From contig JAISPO010000041.1 in NCBI GenBank assembly GCA_031274855.1, forward strand, positions 1 to 6,092: a stretch of DNA of 6,092 nucleotides, read 5' to 3'. The DNA comes from Zoogloeaceae bacterium. GTDB lineage: Bacteria; Pseudomonadota; Gammaproteobacteria; Burkholderiales; Rhodocyclaceae. The notes below the pieces were generated by a model. The model was not told where the DNA came from, made no database searches, and saw nothing but the letters and a program-made list of their open reading frames with translations. Shown here in pieces: positions 1 through 5,154 of the stretch (position 1 is its first letter; the number at the start of each line of letters is the position of its first letter). The translations under genes and the position numbers were made by a program.

Positions 1-95
1 CAACCCCGAAAACAGGCGACGCTCGCCGCGAACGCAAGCAAGATTGGCAACAGAAAAGGTAGCAGTACTCATGAAGGCCCGAATTGTGCCTGATT

Positions 96-126
96 CAGGG
101 GACAGGGTACAGGTTTCAGGGTACAG
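96..126 (-). repeat. Heptad (7-bp period) tandem repeat array, copy 1
   Basis: Four consecutive 7-bp units begin with CAGG at 96, 103, 110 and 117, followed by a final CAG at 124. The units read CAGGGGA, CAGGGTA, CAGGTTT and CAGGGTA on the plus strand. Read on the minus strand the consensus is CTGWAMC-like, the same family as the array at 2705-2739, which lies in the opposite orientation. The repeat is seen directly. Its origin is unknown; short heptamer arrays are known as dispersed non-coding repeats in some bacteria, and that comparison is only by style. It lies upstream of the Fic promoter region. Confidence 0.75.
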
Positions 127-144
127 CCCAAGCTCCGTCTCCTT

Positions 145-229
145 TTGCAAAAAGAACGCAAAAATTGCGCATATCTACGCTTTCTTGCGCATAATATGGA
201 TTTATGGCGCATATTTGGCTTATGCGCAA
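145..229. promoter_or_regulatory. Phased TGCGCA repeat cluster, candidate operator upstream of the Fic gene
   Basis: TTGCGCATAT (165-174), TTGCGCATAA (185-194) and TGGCGCATAT (205-214) are direct copies spaced exactly 20 bp apart. TTGC also occurs at 145, again 20 bp upstream. TTATGCGCAA (220-229) is the exact reverse complement of the 185 copy, giving a 10-bp perfect inverted repeat with a 25-bp spacer. The cluster overlaps the likely promoter and reaches the ribosome binding site of the Fic gene. Spacing close to two helical turns suggests protein binding along one DNA face. The winged-helix-like N-terminus of the downstream protein makes autoregulation plausible, but that is inference. Confidence 0.6.
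165..195 (+). promoter_or_regulatory. Possible sigma-70 promoter of the Fic gene
   Basis: A -10-like CATAAT (190-195, five of six consensus bases) lies 19 bp after a weak -35-like TTGCGC (165-170, three of six). Both hexamers sit inside TGCGCA repeat units, so any protein bound to those repeats would occlude polymerase. Transcription would start near 202, before the AAAGGAGG at 228-235. The -35 is weak and the spacer is long, so this is a candidate only. Confidence 0.3.
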
Positions 230-235
230 AGGAGG
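228..235 (+). promoter_or_regulatory. Strong Shine-Dalgarno site fixing the GTG start of the Fic gene
   Basis: AAAGGAGG at 228-235 is nearly a perfect complement of the 16S rRNA tail and sits 5 nt before GTG at 241. It decides the start in favour of GTG 241. The same frame stays open upstream to a TTG at 145, but that start lacks a comparable site, and its extra 32 codons would be made of the operator-like repeats. Confidence 0.8.
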
Positions 236-240
236 CGGCT

Positions 241-1632
241 GTGGCGAAACCCGAAACAACCAACAAACTGACGGCCATCGAGGATGCGGTGCGCATTCAG
301 CCGGACGGAGCCACACTCGGCCAGATCGTGGCGGTACTTGGGATTGAGCTTCCCAGGCGAACACTTCAACACTATCTGAAGTTACTGACCGATAGCGGCC
401 GGCTGGTGCGGAAAGGGGAAAAGCGCGGGGCCAGATACTACCTGCCTTCCGCCGTTTCTCATGCGAAGGGAGAAGAAGCCGCAATTCCACTGTCCGGCAG
501 CGGCAAGGAGGTACTGGCCTATGTTCGCCAGTCGATCAAGCGCCGCAAGCCGGTTGGATACGACCGAGGGTTTCTGGACGCCTACCGTCCGAACATCAGT
601 ACCTGGCTTGACGAGAAGGAGCGCGCGCATTTGCTCAAGATCGGCACTGTGGAAACCAGCGAACAACCCGCCGGCACCCATGCGCGGCAAATCCTCAATC
701 GCTTGTTGATCGACTTGTCCTGGAACTCAAGCCGACTGGAAGGCAACACCTATTCACTGCTTGACACCAAACGGCTGATCGACTTCGGCGAGGAAGCCGA
801 GGGTAAGCAGCAACTGGAAGCACAGATGATCCTCAACCACAAGGATGCTATCGAGTTTCTGGTAAGCGCCTCCAAGGATATCGGCTTCAATCGCTACACG
901 ATCCTCAATCTTCACGCGATGCTTGCCAACAACCTTCTGGCCGACGAAGCGGCTGCCGGGCGCTTGCGGCGCATCGCCGTCGGAATCGAGAAATCGGTCT
1001 TTCATCCACTCGAAGCCCCCTCGCTCATTGAAGAATGCTTCGATCATGCGCTGGCAACAGCGGCAGCCATCGACGATCCGTTTGAACAGGCATTCTTCGT
1101 CATGGCACAGCTTCCCTACCTGCAACCTTTTGATGACGTGAACAAGCGTGTTTCGCGTCTTGCGGCGAATATCCCGCTCATCAAACGCAATCTGTCGCCG
1201 CTTTCCTTTGCCGACCTGCCCAGACAGCTCTACACCGACGCCATTCTTGGGGTGTACGAACTGCGCAGGATTGATGCGCTCAAAGACATATTCATTTGGG
1301 CCTACGAACGCTCAGTGGCGCGTTATGCCGCCGTGCGCCAGTCGCTGGGCGAACCTGACCCCTTCCGTCTGCGCCATCGGGCAGCGCTGCAAGAAATCGT
1401 CGGCGAGATCGTGCATTCCCGCATGGATCGCAAGAACGCTGCCGCTCATATTGCTTCATGGGCCAACCAGCACATTGACAAACCCGGTCAGGAGCGATTC
1501 CGCGAGTTGGCGGAACGCGAGATCATCGGGCTGCACGAAGGAAATTTCGCCCGTTATCGAATCCGCCCGTCTGATTTTGCGGCGTGGCAAGCTGTCTGGA
1601 CAAAGAACACGGCATCGCGCGTCACCCGCTGA
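241..1632 (+). CDS. Fic/Doc-family protein with N-terminal winged-helix-like domain and altered Fic motif (QPFDDVNKR)
   Basis: This 463-residue protein starts at GTG 241 behind a strong ribosome binding site. Residues about 9-68 resemble a winged helix-turn-helix: a recognition-helix-like stretch around PRRTLQHYLKLL, then a basic wing ending RYYLP. The central region is Fic. SSRLEGN at 163-169 fits the inhibitory (S/T)xxxE(G/N) motif; being N-terminal to the Fic motif, it fits class II, self-inhibited Fic proteins. The Fic motif is QPFDDVNKRVSR at 295-306. Fic enzymes transfer AMP, or phosphate in Doc, to target hydroxyls using the His of HPFxxGNGR. Here Gln replaces that His, and NKR replaces NGR as in Doc; the second Arg, partner of the inhibitory Glu, is kept. 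The C-terminal part (about 360-463) is helical-looking and unassigned. No separate antitoxin gene is adjacent. Family assignment is firm; activity is uncertain. A DNA-binding regulatory role is inference. Confidence 0.9.
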   Translation: MAKPETTNKLTAIEDAVRIQPDGATLGQIVAVLGIELPRRTLQHYLKLLTDSGRLVRKGEKRGARYYLPSAVSHAKGEEAAIPLSGSGKEVLAYVRQSIKRRKPVGYDRGFLDAYRPNISTWLDEKERAHLLKIGTVETSEQPAGTHARQILNRLLIDLSWNSSRLEGNTYSLLDTKRLIDFGEEAEGKQQLEAQMILNHKDAIEFLVSASKDIGFNRYTILNLHAMLANNLLADEAAAGRLRRIAVGIEKSVFHPLEAPSLIEECFDHALATAAAIDDPFEQAFFVMAQLPYLQPFDDVNKRVSRLAANIPLIKRNLSPLSFADLPRQLYTDAILGVYELRRIDALKDIFIWAYERSVARYAAVRQSLGEPDPFRLRHRAALQEIVGEIVHSRMDRKNAAAHIASWANQHIDKPGQERFRELAEREIIGLHEGNFARYRIRPSDFAAWQAVWTKNTASRVTR

Positions 1633-1647
1633 ATTCTTCCGCGAACC

Positions 1648-1675
1648 CGACCCCGGTATCTCGACCCCGGTATCT
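1648..1675 (+). repeat. Perfect 14-bp tandem duplication after the Fic gene
   Basis: CGACCCCGGTATCT occurs twice back to back (1648-1661 and 1662-1675), 15 bp after the Fic stop codon and just before the first REP-like palindrome. The duplication is exact. It may mark replication slippage or a repaired junction at an insertion boundary, but nothing in the sequence decides this. Confidence 0.8.
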
Positions 1676-1680
1676 CCCTC

Positions 1681-1711
1681 GTCATTCCGCGCGAAGTCGC
1701 GGAATCCAAGG
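1681..1711 (+). repeat. REP-like palindrome R1
   Basis: ATTCCGCG (1684-1691) pairs perfectly with CGCGGAAT (1698-1705) around a 6-nt loop; the element starts GTC and ends CCAAGG. It is a variant of the dispersed GTCATTCCCGC...GCGGGAATC palindromes common in beta- and gammaproteobacteria, related in appearance to the dRS3 repeats of Neisseria. No U-tract follows, so it is not a classical terminator, though it could protect the Fic mRNA 3' end. Confidence 0.75.
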
Positions 1712-1747
1712 GCATAATCGGTAAACCAGAAACAGGCCGCGCAGCTC

Positions 1748-1776
1748 GTCATTCCCGCGAAAGCGGGAATCTAAGG
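1748..1776 (+). repeat. REP-like palindrome R2
   Basis: ATTCCCGC (1751-1758) pairs with GCGGGAAT (1763-1770) around a GAAA tetraloop; the flanks are GTC on the left and CTAAGG on the right. It has the same orientation as R1 (67 bp start to start) and is essentially the mirror image of R4 at 2664-2692. Together these palindromes bracket the orphan gene at 1916-2536. Confidence 0.85.
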
Positions 1777-1854
1777 ACATTTCCCTTGCCTCGCTGCATA
1801 GTCCGAAACTTTAGGTTTGCCTAATCGAAAGGCAACCGTTGTTCCGAGACAGAA

Positions 1855-1883
1855 TTGACAACGGCTACAGGTTAGACAACACT
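1855..1883 (+). promoter_or_regulatory. Possible promoter of the exported-protein gene
   Basis: A consensus -35 hexamer TTGACA is present at 1855-1860. At 17-bp spacing the only -10 candidate is the poor AACACT (1878-1883, three of six). TTGACAAC (1855-1862) is echoed by TAGACAAC (1873-1880), 18 bp later, which could instead be an activator site compensating for the weak -10. A second, weaker reading is that the -35 match is chance. Confidence 0.3.
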
Positions 1884-1915
1884 GCTTCCTTCAAAATATA
1901 TAGTCAGGGAACATC

Positions 1916-2536
1916 GTGCGCCTTGCATACTTTCTTTGCGCTATCGCCGTGATTGCGATTCCCATCCAGTGGGCTTACGCCGAGGATGGGGCATGGGTTA
2001 TTGGGGAGGCCGTCAAATTCAGTGCGGGGCCGTATGATTTTCATGCAACTCCAATATCGTTCCGGGGAAAGAAGCTCGGATATGCTGATGCCTGCTGTAG
2101 GCCGCAACAGTTTTCAAAGAATTTTTGGGTTTACCTGTCGTGCACGATCACGCCGGAAGATTTTAGTTCTGATGGAAAGTGTATGCAGTGGAAAATCCTG
2201 AACGCACGGACGGGTAAGGTGGCAGATCTCAAGCTTCCGGCGTTCGAAAGCTTCTGGTCTGTTCCCGCATTCTCGTGGCCGCATGTGGCTTATGTCGAGG
2301 TCGGAGAATTCGTTAGCTCGAGCGAACAACCAGTCTATTGCGTCATCTTTAACTACAAGACTAAATCAATAGTCCAGCGCCATATGCAATCAGTTAAGGA
2401 ATATTCATTCGCGACCGATTTTCCCAAAATGTTCATTTCGCCCGTAGTTAGCCAAAAAAATGGCGTGGCCTCATTCTCATTTGGATTTGATGATGCCGGC
2501 ACGAATAGAACACTGTGCGAATTGTCTGTTCCTTAA
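1916..2536 (+). CDS. Exported cysteine-containing protein of unknown function
   Basis: This 206-residue protein starts at GTG 1916, with AGGGA at 1906-1910 as ribosome binding site. I do not recognise its family. Residues 1-22 form a Sec signal peptide: a short basic start, a hydrophobic core and an AYA cleavage site before Glu23, so the mature protein of about 184 residues should be periplasmic or secreted. Mature cysteines lie at 60, 61, 76, 89, 142 and 201, enough for three disulfides; 60 and 61 are adjacent. The middle (about 113-155) alternates hydrophobic beta-like strands with Trp/Pro turns (SWPHVAYVEV, VYCVIFNYKT), which vaguely suggests beta-propeller or beta-sandwich strands; this is weak inference. 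Base composition differs from its neighbours: 2341-2460 is about 38% GC by hand count, against about 60% in a sample of the antiporter gene (3541-3600). The gene stands alone between palindromic repeats, which suggests horizontal acquisition. Confidence 0.75.
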   Translation: MRLAYFLCAIAVIAIPIQWAYAEDGAWVIGEAVKFSAGPYDFHATPISFRGKKLGYADACCRPQQFSKNFWVYLSCTITPEDFSSDGKCMQWKILNARTGKVADLKLPAFESFWSVPAFSWPHVAYVEVGEFVSSSEQPVYCVIFNYKTKSIVQRHMQSVKEYSFATDFPKMFISPVVSQKNGVASFSFGFDDAGTNRTLCELSVP

Positions 2537-2560
2537 CCTAACCCGCGTAGATACCGTCTT

Positions 2561-2580
2561 GTCATTCCGCGCAGAATGAC
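2561..2580 (+). repeat. REP-like palindrome R3 (short variant)
   Basis: GTCATTC (2561-2567) and GAATGAC (2574-2580) are perfect inverted repeats around a CGCGCA loop. It starts like R1 and R2 but closes on the outer GTC bases, so it looks like a rearranged or half element. It lies 24 bp after the stop of the exported-protein gene and may act as a 3' mRNA hairpin; no U-tract follows. Confidence 0.65.
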
Positions 2581-2663
2581 GAATGCTAGAGCCTGTATTC
2601 CGCTGAGTTTCGCGCCGCTCACCGCCAATCTGTAAAATTACCCCACCTCTTTCGGCCCAGCGT

Positions 2664-2692
2664 CCTTGGATTCCCGCTTTCGCGGGAATGAT
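2664..2692 (-). repeat. REP-like palindrome R4, inverted relative to R1 and R2
   Basis: ATTCCCGC (2670-2677) pairs with GCGGGAAT (2682-2689) around TTTC, the complement of the GAAA loop of R2. The CCTTGG flank (2664-2669) is the complement of the CCAAGG end of R1, so the element is in reverse orientation. It stands between the orphan exported-protein gene and the heptad array upstream of the antiporter. Confidence 0.85.
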
Positions 2693-2704
2693 GAGGGGGG
2701 GTTG

Positions 2705-2739
2705 CTGAAACCTGTAACCTGAACCCTGTAACCTGATGC
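2705..2739 (+). repeat. Heptad (7-bp period) tandem repeat array, copy 2
   Basis: Five consecutive 7-bp units begin with CTG at 2705, 2712, 2719, 2726 and 2733; four fit CTGWAMC and the last has decayed to CTGATGC. The array is the inverse of that at 96-126. It ends one base before the ATG of the antiporter gene and fills the place where its ribosome binding site should be. Confidence 0.8.
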
Positions 2740-2740
2740 C

Positions 2741-4069
2741 ATGAACTATCTGAAAATTGCTGCCCTGTTTGTTGTGGCGTTTGTGTCGAATCTGCTCGCG
2801 CCTGCGCTGCTTGAACACTTTGCCGGATTCGGCGATCCCGAGACGGCTATTGCGAATACGCTTTGGTGCGCCAGTCTGTTCCTCGGCTTCGGCTGGGCGT
2901 GCAGCAAGGTGGCGGAAGGGACGGTGTTTCCGAGTTTCACGCTGCAACTGCTGGCGGGTATTGTGCTGCATGACGCGCTCGCGCCGATTGCTTCGCAGCC
3001 GGTGCTCGCGGTTGTGGTGTGTACGGCGCTGGCGGCGATTATTCTGAAAGGCGGCGGCGATGAGCTTGACCGCCGCGACTTCGTCAAAATTGCTTTCCCC
3101 ACGGTGATGATCGCCGTGGCCGGTTATCTCGTGACTTTTCTTGTCCTGTTCCCGCTGCTGCTGCTCCTTGGGCTGGATGGCAAGACGGCGGCGCTGCTGG
3201 GCGCGATTCTCGGTTCCACCGATCCGGCGGCGTTGATTCCGACCATGAAGCGCATCGTTTTCAAGGACAGGTTTAAGCGCCTTGCCGACATTGCCGTGGC
3301 GGAAAGCGCGTTGAACGACGCTGTCGGCGCGATTTTTACTGCGGCTGTCGCGGGCATGATCGTTGCCGGTATCGCGGTCGATACGCTCGGATCGCTGGTG
3401 TCCGGCCTCTTTGGCGTAGACAACCTGCTGCATCTGGGCGGGCAATTCCTGTTCGGCATCATCGCCGGTATTGCCGGTTGGGGGATGATGCTGGCTTACG
3501 AGCGTTATCAGTCCGGCAACGCGCAGCGCAAGCGGGGCGAGGCCCCTTACGATTTCGCTTTTGTGCTGGCGGTGCCGCTGGTCACTTATCTGCTGGCGCA
3601 GGCGATTCACGGCAACGGCCTTCTGGCGGCCTTCATCGCGGGCCTGCTGAGCAGTTACCATCATAGCCGCGGCATTTTTCACATCACGCTGCGCGCGACG
3701 GAAATCAAAATCGAAAGCATGGCGAAGCCGATTATTTTCATGATGGTCGGCCCTTTCGTGGCGCTTGGCGATTTGTGGCAGAGCGCCTTGCCCGGCTTTC
3801 TGGTGTCGCTGGTTTTCATTCTGGTGGCGCGGCCCGTGGCTGTGTTCGCGTCCATGCTGCCGACCAGTCTCGGCATGAAAGACAAACTGTTCCTCGCCAT
3901 CGTGCGTGAAACCGGCGTGATTCCCGTGGTGCTGGCGGTCATCACCGCAGCCCAGTTCCCCGAACTCAAGCAGTTGCTGCCGCTGACCGCCTGGGTGGTC
4001 GTGTGGACGCTGACCTTGCTGCCCGCGCTGACGCCCTGGTGGGCGAAGAAGCTGGCGGTTTCGGAGTGA
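2741..4069 (+). CDS. Cation:proton antiporter, CPA1/NhaP-like (Na+/H+ exchanger family)
   Basis: This 442-residue inner-membrane protein has about 11-13 hydrophobic segments and the hallmarks of the Na+/H+ exchanger family (PF00999). STDPAALIP at 159-167 matches the unwound-helix TDP motif. ESALNDAVG at 188-196 carries the Asn-Asp pair (N192, D193) of the ion-binding site, typical of electroneutral CPA1 antiporters. NGLLAAFIAG is at 292-301 and RETGVIPVV at 389-397, the latter resembling the R-x-x-G segment of NhaP proteins. It should exchange cytoplasmic Na+ (or K+/Li+) for H+ in pH and salt homeostasis; ion choice cannot be read from sequence. The ATG at 2741 is the only sensible start, yet no ribosome binding site precedes it because a heptad array abuts it. 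The only -10-like hexamer nearby is TAAAAT (2633-2638), without a good -35. The stop lies six bases before the yacG start, implying coupled translation. Confidence 0.9.
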   Translation: MNYLKIAALFVVAFVSNLLAPALLEHFAGFGDPETAIANTLWCASLFLGFGWACSKVAEGTVFPSFTLQLLAGIVLHDALAPIASQPVLAVVVCTALAAIILKGGGDELDRRDFVKIAFPTVMIAVAGYLVTFLVLFPLLLLLGLDGKTAALLGAILGSTDPAALIPTMKRIVFKDRFKRLADIAVAESALNDAVGAIFTAAVAGMIVAGIAVDTLGSLVSGLFGVDNLLHLGGQFLFGIIAGIAGWGMMLAYERYQSGNAQRKRGEAPYDFAFVLAVPLVTYLLAQAIHGNGLLAAFIAGLLSSYHHSRGIFHITLRATEIKIESMAKPIIFMMVGPFVALGDLWQSALPGFLVSLVFILVARPVAVFASMLPTSLGMKDKLFLAIVRETGVIPVVLAVITAAQFPELKQLLPLTAWVVVWTLTLLPALTPWWAKKLAVSE

Positions 4070-4074
4070 TGGCC

Positions 4075-4284
4075 ATGCCCTCGCCTACTGTGGTCAACTG
4101 TCCCATCTGCGGCAAAGCGGTCGCATGGACGATAGAGAACTTCTACCGGCCTTTCTGTTCGGAACGCTGCAAGCAGATCGACCTGGGCGCTTGGGCCAAG
4201 GAGGAATACCGCGTTCCGGCTTCAGCCCCAGAGGGCGCGGATGGCAGCGATGCCCTGAGCGCCGATGAGCCGCGCCTCGGCTAG
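4075..4284 (+). CDS. yacG: DNA gyrase inhibitor YacG, zinc-binding
   Basis: This 69-residue protein has the YacG zinc motif: C9-x2-C12 and C28-x3-C32, with the family signature FCSERCKQIDLGAW followed by EEYRVP. In E. coli YacG binds GyrB and blocks DNA binding by gyrase. GGAG at 4063-4066 is 8 nt before ATG 4075, which favours that start; the alternative ATG at 4069 overlaps the antiporter stop as TGATG but is only 2 nt from GGAG. Either way the gene is coupled to the antiporter, an unexpected partner, since in many proteobacteria yacG follows coaE/zapD genes (recalled, not checked here). The last 20 residues are low-complexity and acidic and lie opposite the end of the Nudix-ThiE gene, so they are probably not under selection for YacG function. 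Confidence 0.93.
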   Translation: MPSPTVVNCPICGKAVAWTIENFYRPFCSERCKQIDLGAWAKEEYRVPASAPEGADGSDALSADEPRLG

Positions 4285-5154
4285 ATCGGCGCGGCTGAGA
4301 CCGCCGATGGCATAAACCGGCAGCGGATAATTTTCCAGCAACGCGGCCACTGCGGGCCAGCCCATGCCCGACTGTCCGGGGTGAGAGGCGGTCGGCTTGA
4401 CCGCGCCCAGCACAACAAAATCGAGTTGCAGTTGGGCGGCCTGCTTGAGTTCCGCCGCGTCGTGGCAGGAGGCGGCGACCAGCGGGAAGCTGGGTTTTGC
4501 GTTCAGATTTTTCAGTTGGCTACTCGTCAAGTGCAGGCCGTCAGCGCCAATGGTTTGGGCGAGTGCTGCGTCGCCATTCACCAGCAGACGGGCGTGATGC
4601 TTCCGGCAAAGCGCGGCGGCAGCGGCGGCGAAGGTTTCGCGCTGATCCGCCGGTAACTTGGCTTCGCGCAGTTGCGCCAGCCGCAGGCCGTTGGCCAGTT
4701 CGCGTTCCAGTAACGCCAGTTGCGACGGCACGCCGATTTCGTGCGCGTGAGTAATGCCATAGATATCGGGCAGGGTCAGCGCGGCCAACACCGGCGCGTT
4801 GGCGGGCAGCATCGGCGTGACATTGACGTTATCCGGCTGCTGCCATGCCAGCGCCGTGTGTACATGATCCCGGATTTCGCCGCGCCATCCGGTGACGCGG
4901 AAAAAATGCAGACGCACATGGGCATGCGCGTAGACATGCTCGCGCACAATCCACGGCGTCGCTTGTGTGACTTCAATCGCCAGTTCTTCGCGCAACTCGC
5001 GGATCAGCGCCGCGCGCGGCGTTTCGCCCGCCTCGACCTTGCCGCCCGGAAACTCCCAGTAGCCCGCGTAGAAGGTATCCGGCGCGCGTTGGCCGAGCAG
5101 AAAACTGCCATCCGGTTTTTCGATGACGGCGGCAGCGACTTCGGTGATTTTCAC
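4222..5154 (-). CDS. Nudix hydrolase (MutT-like) fused to thiamine-phosphate-synthase-like (ThiE/TenI) domain
   Basis: This 310-residue two-domain protein starts at GTG 5154. Residues 1-128 are a Nudix domain: the Nudix box runs from G38 to I60 (GKVEAGE, then RELREELAI) with the catalytic E53, E56 and E57 present; the usual Gly near the end is Ala59. MutT-type enzymes hydrolyse oxidised nucleotides such as 8-oxo-dGTP to monophosphates. Residues about 130-310 resemble ThiE/TenI barrels: QLREAK near 161-166, LLVNGD at 190-195, GADGLHL at 203-209, LGAVKPT at 249-255 and YAIGGL at 281-286. Whether this half makes thiamine phosphate is unknown; the fusion is recurrent in beta- and gammaproteobacteria and usually annotated as MutT. 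The start overlaps the ATPase stop as GTGA, so the two are translated as a coupled operon. A longer frame reading to 5235 lies wholly inside the upstream gene and was not used. The 3' end overlaps yacG by 63 bp. Confidence 0.92.
   Translation of the reverse strand: MKITEVAAAVIEKPDGSFLLGQRAPDTFYAGYWEFPGGKVEAGETPRAALIRELREELAIEVTQATPWIVREHVYAHAHVRLHFFRVTGWRGEIRDHVHTALAWQQPDNVNVTPMLPANAPVLAALTLPDIYGITHAHEIGVPSQLALLERELANGLRLAQLREAKLPADQRETFAAAAAALCRKHHARLLVNGDAALAQTIGADGLHLTSSQLKNLNAKPSFPLVAASCHDAAELKQAAQLQLDFVVLGAVKPTASHPGQSGMGWPAVAALLENYPLPVYAIGGLSRADLAEARLIGAQGIAAIRALWG

Noticed and set aside
1..93. Possible tail of an upstream plus-strand gene
   Set aside because: Three plus frames are open from the edge (stops at 60-62, 91-93 and 269-271) and none shows a recognisable motif, so no tail can be chosen.
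145..240. N-terminal extension of the Fic protein from TTG 145
   Set aside because: It would translate the operator-like repeats; GTG 241 has a near-perfect ribosome binding site at ideal spacing.
1681..1776. Two similar palindromes considered as the start of a CRISPR array
   Set aside because: There are only two imperfect copies here with hairpin ends and no regular spacers; they match dispersed REP-like repeats, and the other copies are inverted or rearranged.
1814..1837. Imperfect hairpin (TTGCCT / AGGCAA, 7-nt loop) as a terminator
   Set aside because: The stem is only six pairs plus a bulged extension and no T-run follows on either strand.
2477..3682. Long minus-strand open frame (401 codons)
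   Set aside because: It lies antisense to the antiporter, is rich in Arg/Gln/His as expected for a reverse-strand shadow of GC-rich coding DNA, and crosses the repeats; no domain is recognisable.
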